Assembly (NCBI GenBank): GCA_015680685.1
Contig: MNCI01002331.1
Coordinates: 693,691-757,690 of the forward strand
DNA length: 64,000 bases
Reading direction: 5' to 3'
Origin: Gnetum montanum
Taxonomy: Eukaryota; Streptophyta; Gnetopsida; Gnetales; Gnetaceae
This document shows positions 1 to 10,756 of this stretch, in pieces. The stretch's first letter is position 1; every line of letters starts with the position of its first letter. Both the position numbers and the translations under genes were made by a program. Under the pieces are notes generated by a model that did no database searches, was not told where the DNA came from, and worked only from the letters and a program-made list of their open reading frames with translations.

Positions 1-869
1 CTTTAAGTTACATTGTTGATACTAAGGTATGTTCTTTTGATATGGCAGGCAATGAGATCACTTCATCCATCCATCCATCAAGTCTATGGTTTCCCTTGGC
101 TTGGAAATGTACAGTTCCCTTCTAATAAGGACTTTAACGAACTGGTGATTGGGCATTTCTCAAACTAAGGAAGGACTCAAGGATTTGCAAAGGGTGTGAC
201 TTCAAGGGAACTTGATGCTTTGTGTTGGTCATTCACTTGGGTGCTTGGATGTTTTCTTCTTGGGTTTTCTTACCGTTCCGATGTAACCCAATAATCGGAA
301 GCTGAGGCAATAAAAATAACGAATTCTTTGCATGGTGTGGTCCCCACGCATAAAAACACAAAACACAAAAAAAAAAGCGCACAAAAAGGAAAAAGTGAGG
401 ATTCAAAGCACACCCCTTAGACAAAATAAAATTTGGGCTACAAGCACTGGTTATGGAACCAAAGTGTTCCCTCTAACTAAGGCCCTTCTTGCTTCCCATT
501 CTCCCCTTTGTTCCGTCAGAATGGTGGTGGCTCTTCAAAGATGCATCCTTGTTATCCAAGTGGATGATTTGGCCAAACGCATTGATGCAAAGTCACTGGA
601 AGTGGTTGGTTTGAGCCCGGAGTTGGAATGAGATTCGCCAAGTCACATTAATCATGCAATACACAAGGGGCTGTACACCACCTTGTCCTTGGGATCCCAT
701 TCCACTTCTCTCCGTTCCATCCTTCTCTCCATTGTTCACCTCATTGCCGGTTGTATCATTAGTGTATATTTTGGTTGATGCTTTGTTTTATTTTTGGTAG
801 ATTCTTACGGTTAGGACTTTAACTCTTGTTCCAAAGGACATTCCCAGAGCCTACGGACTCTTTGAATGT

Positions 870-928
870 GGGATTGTCAGGGCATTAAGGGCATGAGCCT
901 GCTTTGGGGAGGACCCACTGGCATTCCT
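870..928 (+). other. Conserved covarying hairpin in gypsy spacer (copy A)
   Basis: A 10-position stem, arms 871-880 and 918-927, encloses a 37-nt loop. Eight positions are Watson-Crick pairs, one is a G-U wobble and one is a mismatch. The same structure is present in copies B, C and D with different arm sequences and an alignable 37-nt loop that begins GGCA. This suggests a structured RNA whose fold is conserved. Function unknown. Confidence 0.65.
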
Positions 929-1093
929 ATTTGGAACATTAGTTAACTTCTTACCCTTAACGTTTTGCAATTAATTAACATTTTTTTTCATTTCCATCAT
1001 GACATCTTTTTATCGATGCCATAGTTGTCCCTTTTTACCTATCTTTCTTACTCCTTTTCTTTCTCCATTCTAATGCTACTGGAGGTTCGCGAT

Positions 1094-1107
1094 TAGTCAT
1101 GGGGGTA
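1094..1107 (+). other. Internal copy of the polypurine-tract sequence (copy A)
   Basis: TAGTCATGGGGGTA here is nearly identical to the true 3' polypurine tract at 1686-1699. A similar sequence lies in the same leader position in copy B (21403-21415, TAGTCGTGGGGGG). It could be a central polypurine tract for second-strand priming or a leftover of module duplication. Confidence 0.4.
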
Positions 1108-1256
1108 CAGGGCCTGATTTTTCGATTTTTATCCTAAGCCCCGAATTTTTTCGTTTCTTTTCCTAACCCCTACACCTTCGATAGTCATCGTCTACATATT
1201 CCTAGATCCATATCAGCCATACCACAACCTAGCCAATGGACTTACACCGAAGCAAG

Positions 1257-1316
1257 GTATGCTTTACTTAATGATTCAATTACCCTTGCTAATATATGAT
1301 TGTGTTGTGTGTGTAG
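1257..1316 (+). other. Possible intron before ORF3 start (copy A)
   Basis: A GT at 1257 (context GCAAG|GTATGC) and an AG at 1315-1316 right before ATG at 1317 frame a 60-nt segment with a T/G-rich 3' end and a branch-like TGCTAAT. Copies B and C have GT...AG segments in the same place, each ending exactly at the ORF3 ATG. 60 nt is short for a plant intron. Inferred, not shown. Confidence 0.35.
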
Positions 1317-1685
1317 ATGGAAATCATACAACAACGGAATGGATCTAGAGCAAACACTTGGAGTGGAGCAGGGTTGAAGCAGCTATGCAAGGAGTCGAAT
1401 GAATAATGCGCTAATGGATGGACAACGAAAGGCGCAATCCAGGTGTTGGCAGCAACAAGACCCTTCTTTCTTCTTCTCTTCTATTCTCTCTCCTCTTTTC
1501 TCTCATCTGTCAAATGTGGCCTGATGTCATTGTAATAAGGTGTTCACCCATGTTGTCATGAACACCAATTTTTGTCAAGTCTTGTAATAAAGACCGTTCA
1601 CATGTCATCCCCTTAGTTCCATTTTCCCTAATAATCCCATACCTACCTGATATCATTGTAAGGAACTTGAGGACGAGTTTTCATT

Positions 1686-1699
1686 CAGTCATGGGGGTA
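1686..1699 (+). other. 3' polypurine tract (copy A)
   Basis: CAGTCATGGGGGTA lies directly before the LTR start TGATGAG. Copy B has the nearly identical TAGTCATGGGGGTA before its 3' LTR. Confidence 0.75.
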
Positions 1700-1724
1700 T
1701 GATGAGACGCGACTTACACTAGGC

Positions 1725-1802
1725 CGCGATATCGCATCCCATGCGATATCGCGTACGCGATATCGCGTCTTCTCCTGCGATATCGCGTACGCGATATCGC
1801 GT
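1725..1802. promoter_or_regulatory. CGATATCG palindrome cluster upstream of LTR TATA box
   Basis: Two identical 24-bp perfect palindromes (1743-1766 and 1777-1800), each made of two GCGATATCGC blocks joined through GTAC, plus a further CGCGATATCGC block at 1725, sit 15-90 bp upstream of the TATA box. This is the region expected to hold enhancer sites. Copy C has CpG-decayed relatives (GATATC cores) in its LTR and again upstream of ORF3. Confidence 0.7.
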
Positions 1803-1816
1803 CCCGCCGCCATATC

Positions 1817-1824
1817 TATAAATA
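1817..1824 (+). promoter_or_regulatory. LTR TATA box (copy A)
   Basis: TATAAATA about 120 bp into the LTR, just downstream of the palindrome cluster. Copies B (17013, 24816) and C (41542) have the same octamer at a similar LTR position. Confidence 0.75.
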
Positions 1825-2066
1825 AGAGGCGGCACTCCCTTCATTTCCCAATCCTGGCTAGTGTAGCGAAGCTCTGGCAGATTGATCACTCCAGAGTTAG
1901 AATTTTTCCCCATGTGCCCGCAGTAGGAGTCCTAGAGTGAACGGCTCTTTATTCGAGCAGCTTGTAACCTGAACCCAAGTTGTGTACGGCAATAAAGACG
2001 AACTTGATTGGATAAACCTTGCAGCACGTGGTTTCATTTATTGCTTTCATTTACTGCTTTCCTAGT

Positions 2067-2356
2067 GCGTTCAAGTACGACTTGATTACGAGCGTCTACG
2101 GACGTGTACGGCTAGTCAAGGAATCGGCTGCTTGACGCAATGCATGAGTACGACTCAATTACGAGCATTGGCTGCTTGGTAACCCAGTAGCGTATTCCAG
2201 GATTCTGCGCTTGGTAATCCCAGTAGTAGTCCGATGTGTACGGCTAGTTGAGGAATCGGCTGCTCATTGCTAGGCTAGAACGTGTGATAAGTACGACTTA
2301 GTTACGAGCACCCACGGGTGTGTACGGCTAGCTAAGGAATCGGCTGCTTATCACAC
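2067..2356 (+). repeat. Repeated stem-loop units inside LTR of copy A
   Basis: Unit 2067-2138 has arms GCGTTCAAG and CTTGACGC. Unit 2282-2356 has arms GTGTGATAAG and CTTATCACAC, a perfect 10-bp stem. The interior between the arms is alike (TACGACTT..., GTGTACGGCTAG..., GGAATCGGCTG) although the arms differ. An inner stem also differs while staying paired: CGTC/GACG in unit 1 and CACCC/GGGTG in the other. A partial middle copy is at 2229-2272. This suggests folded RNA in the transcribed part of the LTR. Confidence 0.6.
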
Positions 2357-2776
2357 TTAGGCTAAATAGGTGCCTCAGTACGACCACTTCGAGCACTTGC
2401 GTTACGTGTGGTGATCCCAGTAACGATTAGCGTTTGGTAAGCCACAGTTGCATAGTTCAGGGTATGTCCGGTAAGTGGGAACAGAAGCTGACGCTAGTTA
2501 ATTTAGATTAGGACCTTAGTTAGAGTTAGCTTAGTTTCTCAACTCTCTCCCTCATATCATAGAAGATTAAACCGTGAAAATACCAAAAAAATCATATACC
2601 TCAGACTTGCTTAACCATACACCGTGACACTTACAAGCAAGCCTGGGAAGACAACGAACGATTAACCCCAAGTGTTTCTTGTGGCGTTAAGGCATTTAGT
2701 CTGCGGAGTTCGACCGGATCGCGCGTGTACGCTCGTATTCGTATGGTTGAGTGTAGGGGTACCTCGCCACTCATCA

Positions 2777-5700
2777 ATGTGGTTCCTTAGAAGGAGTTAA
2801 ATAGTTGTGGAGGATGGTTTGATAATAGGGCTAATGTAAGAATCTACTGTGGCTTGGCCCCTTATGAAGTGTTGAGGGATGTATGATAAGTCAAACTTAG
2901 TGAGGAATATTTTCCACTTTACCATGTGATTGTTATCATAAGGTTTTGATGAGATGGATTATAAGACATTGTCATGACATATAACATGGACCTTTAACCC
3001 CAATAGGTAGTATCTATAACATCCTCCTTCCTAGCCTAAGGTCGAAGAACATTAGATTAGGTTAGAACCCATAGCAAAAGATTGGTCATGGCAGAGAAGG
3101 TAAATGTAATTGATCTAACATAGTGAAAGGAAGATTTAAGGTGAAGTCATGACTAAAAGAATATGGAAGAGATTAAATAATGAAAAGATAAATGTAAATA
3201 AATTACATCTTTTAATGGTAAAAATGTATGAATATAAGAAAATTAAAATATAAAATGAAATATAAACTACATTGATAATAATAAGATTCATAAATTTCTC
3301 AACACATACATCTTACATAAAGAAATATATCAATCTTCAAATATGATATGTATTCATCATCAATGCATAATCCATAATTCATACAAATAAGCTCTACAAA
3401 TGACTATGCATGTTATTCAAATTAATATACATGTACATATGAATTAGCAAATATAGCTTCATCATGCAATCTGAAAATTAGCAAAGTACCAAACACACTC
3501 CATGGTCTTCCTAGCCCTAAAAATATGTTCATAAAAATAAGAACATCCACTTCCACTAAGTGAGAAACCTTGGCACCTTGTTCTAATTAAATCAAGAGCA
3601 AGTATCATGGGGGCTAGGTAGAACATGATAGCTTGCAAAACAAATCAATGCAAAACATATCTAAGCATCCAAACACTACAAGCATCTAAAATCATTCATA
3701 ATCAAGAGTCCACAAAACATTCAAAATCTCAAATAGCAAACATCTATCCATCAAACATGAGATTAAATCTCTAATCGCTCATTCTGATGGTCCAATACCA
3801 ATACTTGTTCACTCCACCCATCAACCACAAAAAACAAGGAGCCTAACATGCACCGTACATGGTGTCAAATGTGTATCAAGTTATCATGTGTACTTTTATA
3901 ATTTTCAAAATTTAAATATCAAATTACCATGTGTATGGATTTATTATTATACTCAATGAACCTTAGGTATCCTAGTGGATCCCACCTTTAAGGTTCCCAA
4001 ACTTGCTAATGCTAGAGGCATCTATCAAGACATCACCTCTAACATTTTAGAGGCACAAATCAAAATGACCAATAAGCCATGGATCACCCCCTCTTGTAGG
4101 ATCTGGCATATAGCAAGAGGCACACTAGTGCACTCACAATGGAGGTCAATCATCAATCCATCTCCAAGGAGCCCATCTCCAATCAATTACAAACTTAGTG
4201 CTAGCTTGAACATCGAAACACTCTACAAATAACCAACCATGGCATCATCCAAATATGGCAAATCAAACATTGAATGTGAAGGGAAACAAAGCATCTTTCA
4301 ACATGAGCCAAATATCGAACAATCTGACATGTCCTAAAATAACCAAAATATCCAAGAATCTAACATGTATTAATAAAATTGAAAGGTTAAATAATCTAAC
4401 ATGTTCCAATCCAACCAAATTTTTAGCAATATAACATGTTCATGAAACCAAATCCTCCAAAAATCATACATACTCAAAATGACCAAACCAAGCCCAACAA
4501 AAAAAAATCCAATAATCAAACACAAGTAAAATCTTTTTGACAAATCATAATGGATGAAAATAAAAAGGGTAAACCAATATTTATTGATACTAAATAGAAA
4601 AATAGTAATATCAGGAACCATATTCTAAGAAAAAGTCACATCCACTTACACCACTTCATCAAGAATCCAAACTTCCCAAAATTGTGGCTTAACTAGATCT
4701 TAGAAAAATAGAGCATCCATCAATAAAACTACAATCATTCACACATCTATAAGAATTTCTTAGAAATTTATAACTCATTTGAATCCTAACATCAATATCT
4801 ACTTTCTGATAAAATTCTAGATCAATCAAAGATTCATAGTAAGATATATCAACACGCAATTCTAGGTGATCTTAAATTTTCAAAAATATAGTTAGAAATG
4901 AATAATTAATGTTAAATTAATTATAAATCTATCATAACAAACTATTTTTCACTGATTCTACTGTTTTAGAATCCTAACATCCATGAAAGAGACTTATATA
5001 AATTTTAAGAGAAAAATCACTACAGATAAAGATGTATAAATAGATACATCTATGTATAGAAATTGGCTTGATTTGAGATAGCACCTAAATATTGGAACCT
5101 AACTCTTAGCCTATACATAATTTTTTAGTGATTTTAATTGGATATGAATACTATTACATATATGCGGATCATATAAAACTTTTAGAGCCATATCTAAATA
5201 AAATTGGAGATACAACATCATAATTAGACCTCATTGAATTTACCATGATTTTTGACAGTAGATAAAGAAGCACTTATAACTTAAGATCTGTTTAACATTT
5301 CAATCTCATTTCCTTTTTAAATTTGTAGAAAATTTCCCAAGGAATGAAAAAATATATCAATTTAAAATAGATTAGAAATAATCTAATAAACATGATAATT
5401 TTACCAAGTGCTAGTGTACCAATTTGATTAATATTGGAGCTCTCAAAAACTAAAGTTAATAAAAAATAATTTGTAGCAAGCTAAAATGATAGATCAAACA
5501 CCTAAATTGTAGATGCAAGGCATGCAAAGTAAGATCCAATCAAGAATATCCAATATTTGCTAAATTCTACATAAAATGAATAAACCTAACCTTGCTAGAT
5601 GCATAAATGAATGAACTGAAACAAATTAGGAAATGAGGCTAAGATTACTCACCCAAAATTTTTGGTTGAGTCTCTTGAATGAATATTCAATCTTGTTTTC

Positions 5701-6229
5701 TAAACTAGAAATCTCCTCATACTCCTTCAACCCAAAAACACCCAGAAACCAAGAGCTAAGAGACAAAAATGCTTAGGTTGAGGAAGTGTGTGGTACTTAT
5801 TGGCCTTTTCCTAAGTCATCTACTCCCAAACTCATGTGATCTTGCTACCCTCTCTCATATAATCCCAAGACCCATGTGACTCATCTACACTCTTACAACT
5901 ACTGAAACTAATATCAAAATTAAAATTAAAATTAAATATACACAAATCACATGACCATGCCATAGCCTCCATGAGAACCTACCAAAAGCTCATTCACCCA
6001 GTTAGTGCATACTAGTAAAAGTTATAATAATTAGCCTTACATAAACGATAAAAGGTAAATATGCATAATAAATTTACCATATAATAAAAATTAAATTTGT
6101 TTATGAAAATTAATATTATTATTCATTTTCAAACATCCTACCTTCACTAGACATACAAACTAAGAAAAAAAGTTATTTTCCTTCACTATAACACGAGCTA
6201 TCATAGTATCTTCATTTCTTGAGTGTAAA
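2777..6229. other. AT-rich intergenic DNA, no gene recognised
   Basis: No gene, RNA or convincing element boundary was recognised. Short open frames such as 3975-4232 (plus) and 4370-4621 (minus) read as low-complexity chance ORFs with no family resemblance. Part of the stretch may belong to the LTR or 3' end of the minus-strand gypsy relic that starts at about 6230, but I cannot place an edge. Confidence 0.5.
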
Positions 6230-7520
6230 GATAAGTTCTAAGCAATTTTTTTTTATATTCATGTATCATGGGTCATAGTTAGATAATGAATGAGAGATGT
6301 AATAGATGAGGAGATCTACATCATCTTTTCAATATTGGAAAACCATGACTGCAGTAGAGTAATTGGATTTAGAGAAATTAAACTAAAAAGAAAGTTCAAA
6401 TTGAGGAGAATGGAGGACTAGAAGGTTGGTAAGAGCATGCTTGATTACATTTAAGGCTTGTTAACACTTTTAGTCCTAGTTTAATGTTATTGATTTCTTA
6501 AGGACATGAGATAACTAGTGAAATAGATTGATGAGTTTACATATAAAACAAAGAATGGATTGAATTCAAGATTAGAAAATGCATGTCTTTGAGAAAACTT
6601 GAAGTCAAAAATCCTAAGATTTCTTTGACTTTGTCAGGATCCACTGCAATACCATTAGCTAAAACTAAGAATTATAGCATTTTGTCTACTCTACATTGAA
6701 AATGCAAATTTTTTTTAATTAAGTAGGGGTTATATTAGTTGTATTAGACTAAGACTATGTTAAGATCAATGGGATGGTTAGTTGGTATGATAGATTTAAT
6801 GGTTAGATCATCCACATAATCATTGAAATTTTTGAACATCATACCACTAAATATAAATGTCATGGCTCGTTGATATGTTGCTTCGACATTCTTAAGCCCC
6901 AAAGGTGATTTTATTTAGCAAAATGTTCTCCATGGGCTCATGAAGATTGTAAAACATTAATACCTTGGATTATTTTTTATTTGGGTGTAACTCAAAAAAA
7001 TCATCTATGAAGAAACATTAGGCATGACCTATTATTTTATATATAAGTTGATCAATGTTGGACAACCAAAAGACATCTTTTAATGTTATCTTATTGAGAT
7101 CACAAAAATCATTGCATATCCTAATGGCTCCATTTTCCTGAAAACAAATATCATATTAGATGCGTATATCTAAGTAGTCTATAGGATGTATGAAGCTTTT
7201 GTTATAGATTTTAGTGATCTCTTCCTTAATGGCCAAGGCTAAATTAGGTTTTATGTTCCTAGATTTTTATTTTATAGGCTTGGAACCCTCCTCAAGGATG
7301 ATGTTTTGTTGTACTAAGGATGAGTCCAGGCTTACCATGTTGCTATATCCTTGGGCAAAGGCAATAGAAATTTTTCTATGAGGCCAAGATGGAATCCTTA
7401 AGAGTTTTGGGTAAGTTTATACCTAATTGTAAGATCTTTATCTCATCTTTGTGATTGGTGATGGCTAGTTTAACAAGGAGATCATTCATTAAGGTTGGCT
7501 CCAAGTCTAAGAAGATGAGG
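6230..7520 (-). pseudogene. pol: Ty3/gypsy pol relic (RT + RNase H), different lineage from A-D
   Basis: Reading the minus strand from about 7520 down gives a decayed Ty3/gypsy reverse transcriptase. The pieces, in order, are: a match to the pre-RT sequence (SLDSSLVQQNIILEEGSKP); NGAIRICNDFCDLNKITLKD, the usual DFRDLNK block, near 7140-7060; GLKNVEATYQRAM; the catalytic YVDD box at about 6807-6818; VDPDKVKEIL near 6630; then RNase H-like ALTNLLVLHSPQFELSF and IYYISHSLSNYDPQYM near 6400-6250. Several frames and stops are involved, with one frameshift near 6915, so it cannot be functional. The YVDD box and flanking motifs recall Tat-like or related plant gypsy lineages, unlike the FMDD of copy D. 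The lineage is inferred from memory of motifs only. Confidence 0.75.
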
Positions 7521-9186
7521 TTAACTTAAGAAATTAAGTTTTCTTTGATGATATCGAGGGATGAGACTATCTATTATAGCAAAAAAGTTAAAGATAAGTT
7601 AATTAAATAATGATTTAGTGGCCTAGTGATTTGGCTATGGGGCCAACATAGAGTAAGTGATTCATGTAACAAGTTAATGATGATAAGGCTTGTGGCTTCC
7701 CAAAAAGAAAGGTGAGTTCATAGTTACACAATGAAGGAACTAAAATTGGCATTTTTAAGAATTAAAGTGGTCAAATTTGATTAAGTTTAATAATTTAAAC
7801 AATAAAAATTATTAGTTTTAATAACTTCTAAAGTTAATTTAGAGACTAAGGATAGGTGGAGATACTGAGAAAAAGCTCAAGGTGGATCCAAGTTGGAAAC
7901 AACTTGGTTTTAGGACTTCCTTTAGGTGATTCTATTTCAAAACTATATTTCAAGAGCATCACCTTGGGTCACATGATTTGGGAATAAAACATAAAGTAAA
8001 TGTGAACTGAAACACTTTTATTCATTTGCAAGTTTGGTTCCCTTGGAGCATTTCAAAGAAGAAACATGGTGACACATGGACAAAGAGTAGCGTGAGGTAA
8101 AGAGGAAGGTTGGATACACCTAGGGACACATGAATAGGACACAATGAATGCTAGGGAATAGGTAGAGGCAACACCAACAACATTTTGGTGAGTTTTCTTT
8201 TGCACCTTCTCTACTTTTTCTATTTTTTGAAGCCTTATCCACACCAACACAAAGATGCCCAATGGTGGTGTTTTGGAAGAAAAAAGGAGAAACATGAAGA
8301 TATTGTGATTTTGAAAAGCTAAAGATTATGATTTTGGACCAAGACACTACACAATGAGAAGCCACAGTGGTGGTAATGGGCCCTTCACTTTGCATGCATT
8401 GCCCACCACCATCACTATGTGATGATGGGATGGGATTTGAGGATTTATGTGAGGGGTCCAAATCCAATCCAATGGAAATAGTAAAGGATGAAATGATGAT
8501 GGATTTCATAGTGCTGCCCCCTCTTTTTTTCTTTTGTTAAAAACTTCTTATTTATAAAATGAATTCAAATTTTTAAGTTGGAGGAAGGGGGAACAAACAA
8601 GGTGAATCTTACGCCTACACGCAGTCCAGGTAGAAGTTAAGCATGCTCTGTTTAATAATTTATTTTAGTTTAAATTTAGAAGTGAGAGGGAATGGGTCAA
8701 CAAATAACATGCCACAAGCTTCCCACCAGCATGCAACCAATGTGTGCAAGCATGCACATATCCTAGGGTTAGCAAAGCATGGTTTTGCTTGTTTTTTTAA
8801 AAATTTATTTGTAGATATATATTTTAAAATTTTTTAATTATAAGAAATACCTTGGACTAAAACCATAGTATTTGGCCTTGAGAACATAGGATGTTAAGGC
8901 CCAATACATGATGTTGATGCAGCATCATTCACATGGGCTAGGAAAGAAAAATTACTATGGATAAGACAAGTGATTCTGGGTAGAAGGTGCAAGGAAATGA
9001 CTAAGTTTTGGGTAAGAGATGCAAGAAAATGTGTAACTTCTAGGTGGGTGACATAGTGATAGTATTGCTAATGGGCATTAGTGTCACCTCATATTGCATT
9101 AGATCACTTGCCATGGCTTAACTATTACCAAGCCAAAAACTCAAAGTTTCACATTTTTAAAGAAGTAGCTCATATTTAGGCTTGTT
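7521..9186. other. Intergenic DNA, no gene recognised
   Basis: A minus-strand open frame of 129 codons (8120-8509) overlaps another open frame (8053-8295). Neither shows a recognisable domain, and composition suggests chance. An upstream protease or gag for the 6230-7520 relic would be expected at the left part of this stretch on the minus strand but was not recognised. Confidence 0.45.
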
Positions 9187-9196
9187 ATGAGGATGA

Positions 9197-10353
9197 TATT
9201 ATCATAAATATGGAATGTTAAAGGCCTCTTAGACCCTCGTAAAAGATATATAGTTCAATATTATATTTAGAGACATTCCTTTGACATTTTTTGTCTTCAA
9301 AAAGTTAAAATCCAAGGATTCAATCTTCAAATCTACTGCCAAAGCATTTTCCCCAATAATTCTTATGTTTCTACTCACCATGAACATGGAAAAGAGAGGG
9401 GGGGGGAAGGGGGGGGCTATAATTTTTCTCCATAATAACTGGCAGGAATCTATTCTTGATCACGGTTGTGATAATTTAGGGCATTATAGTTGGGTTCGAT
9501 TACCGTACACTAATGAAATCTTAGGGATTTTCTCCATTTATGCTCCTTGTCACTCAACTGATCGGAAGCTCTTGTGGAATTGGCTCAGGCACAACTTACC
9601 CAAAGCTAAGTGGATTATTGTAGGGGACTTCAACATGATTGAGCATCCAAAGGATAAATTTGGAGGGCAAATAGGTGCTTTAGATAACAGGGAGCTTTCT
9701 AAGTGGCTCTCGTTGAAATGTCAATTAAAGTTGCAAGAAGCTAATGAAAACTACTCTTCTTCTAGTTCTTCTAACTGGTTTACTTGGAGTAACGCTAGAC
9801 ATGGTGCTTCCTACATATCTTCTTAGTTGGATTGGGTTTATCTATCTACAAATCTTCTTATTCATTTTACTTCTTCCAACGGTGCCCCTTTCCAAGCAGA
9901 TTATACCCAGGTTTTGATAGATCATTATCTTATTCATTGGTCTCTTTCCCACTCTGGTAACTCCTACTCTTCTAACGATCTTTATATTTTCAACATTGCC
10001 TTTCTTCATAGTAACTCCATTTTCTCTCTATTGATGAAAATATGAAATTTACATCCTAAACCCCTTGGTAAATATGGTTGGATTGATTGGTGGACTAATG
10101 CTTGTACCCGCCTCCAACTATTTTCCAAACACGCGGGTAAATTGGTGGCTTCACGACTAAGTTCTCACAAGTCCAACCTTCATAAGGAAATCTCCTTACT
10201 TCAAAATACCATTAATAAAGATGAAGCTACTAAGGCTCACTTTAGTCATTTGAAACTTGCCAAGGAGAACCTACGTATAATGGATCACTATGAAACTAGA
10301 GGTGCTCACCTCCGTGCTCATCTCTCTTGGCTTCGCATGGGTGACCAGGCTAC
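9197..10353 (+). pseudogene. LINE ORF2 N-terminal part: endonuclease domain
   Basis: The frame opens with WNVRGLLDPRKRYIVQYY and FCLQ, the standard start of plant LINE endonucleases, then continues through a glycine-rich G-tract (9397-9416) to VGDFNMIEHPKDKFGG (the GDFN catalytic motif) near 9640 and WFTWSNARHG near 9780. A TAG at 9824-9826 interrupts the S-x-LDR block (read as S-stop-LDW). The same frame then runs on with LIDHYLIHW, the degenerate SDH catalytic histidine motif, near 9920. Further stops occur near 10043. The final part before the gap (LSWLRMGDQAT) is the usual linker to the RT. Not functional as it stands. Confidence 0.85.
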
Positions 10354-10756
10354 NNNNNNNNNNNNNNNNNNNNNNNNNNNNNNNNNNNNNNNNNNNNNNN
10401 NNNNNNNNNNNNNNNNNNNNNNNNNNNNNNNNNNNNNNNNNNNNNNNNNNNNNNNNNNNNNNNNNNNNNNNNNNNNNNNNNNNNNNNNNNNNNNNNNNNN
10501 NNNNNNNNNNNNNNNNNNNNNNNNNNNNNNNNNNNNNNNNNNNNNNNNNNNNNNNNNNNNNNNNNNNNNNNNNNNNNNNNNNNNNNNNNNNNNNNNNNNN
10601 NNNNNNNNNNNNNNNNNNNNNNNNNNNNNNNNNNNNNNNNNNNNNNNNNNNNNNNNNNNNNNNNNNNNNNNNNNNNNNNNNNNNNNNNNNNNNNNNNNNN
10701 NNNNNNNNNNNNNNNNNNNNNNNNNNNNNNNNNNNNNNNNNNNNNNNNNNNNNNNN
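10354..10756. other. Assembly gap (403 N)
   Basis: A run of 403 Ns inside LINE ORF2, removing the N-terminal fingers part of the reverse transcriptase. Any ORF drawn through it is an artefact. The true gap length may differ. Confidence 1.

Larger units (their letters stand above)
1..2776 (+). mobile_element. Ty3/gypsy element copy A, 3' part (cut by window start)
   Basis: The 3' end of a Ty3/gypsy element of the same family as copies B, C and D. Positions 1-1083 match the non-coding spacer that follows pol in copy D: a block with AAAGGGTGTGACTTCAAGGG at 197 recurs near 54577 (D) and, with one change, near 37306 (C). A short leader, a possible 60-nt intron and an ATG at 1317 follow, but only about 370 bp separate this ATG from the polypurine tract, so the ORF3 seen in B, C and D is almost wholly deleted. 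The internal TATA box and palindromes present in B, C and D are also missing. The element ends in a 1077-bp LTR. It keeps more CpG than its relatives, so it may be younger or less heavily methylated. Confidence 0.8.
1700..2776 (+). repeat. 3' LTR of copy A (1077 bp)
   Basis: It begins TGATGAG right after the polypurine tract and ends ACTCATCA, matching the LTR ends of B and C (start TGATGAG or TGATAA, end CTCATCA or CTCATAA). U3 holds a dense cluster of GATATC palindromes (1725-1802). A TATA box (TATAAATA) is at 1817-1824. R/U5 holds repeated stem-loop units (2067-2138, 2282-2356) and repeats of CTTGGTAA(T/C)CCCAGTAG. The matching 5' LTR lies outside the window, so a target-site duplication cannot be tested. 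Confidence 0.85.

Noticed and set aside
3975-4232. 85-codon ORF
   Set aside because: Low-information sequence in AT-rich DNA, with no family resemblance or gene context.
8120-8509. 129-codon minus-strand ORF
   Set aside because: It overlaps another open frame, shows no recognisable domain and has no promoter or splice context. Probably chance.
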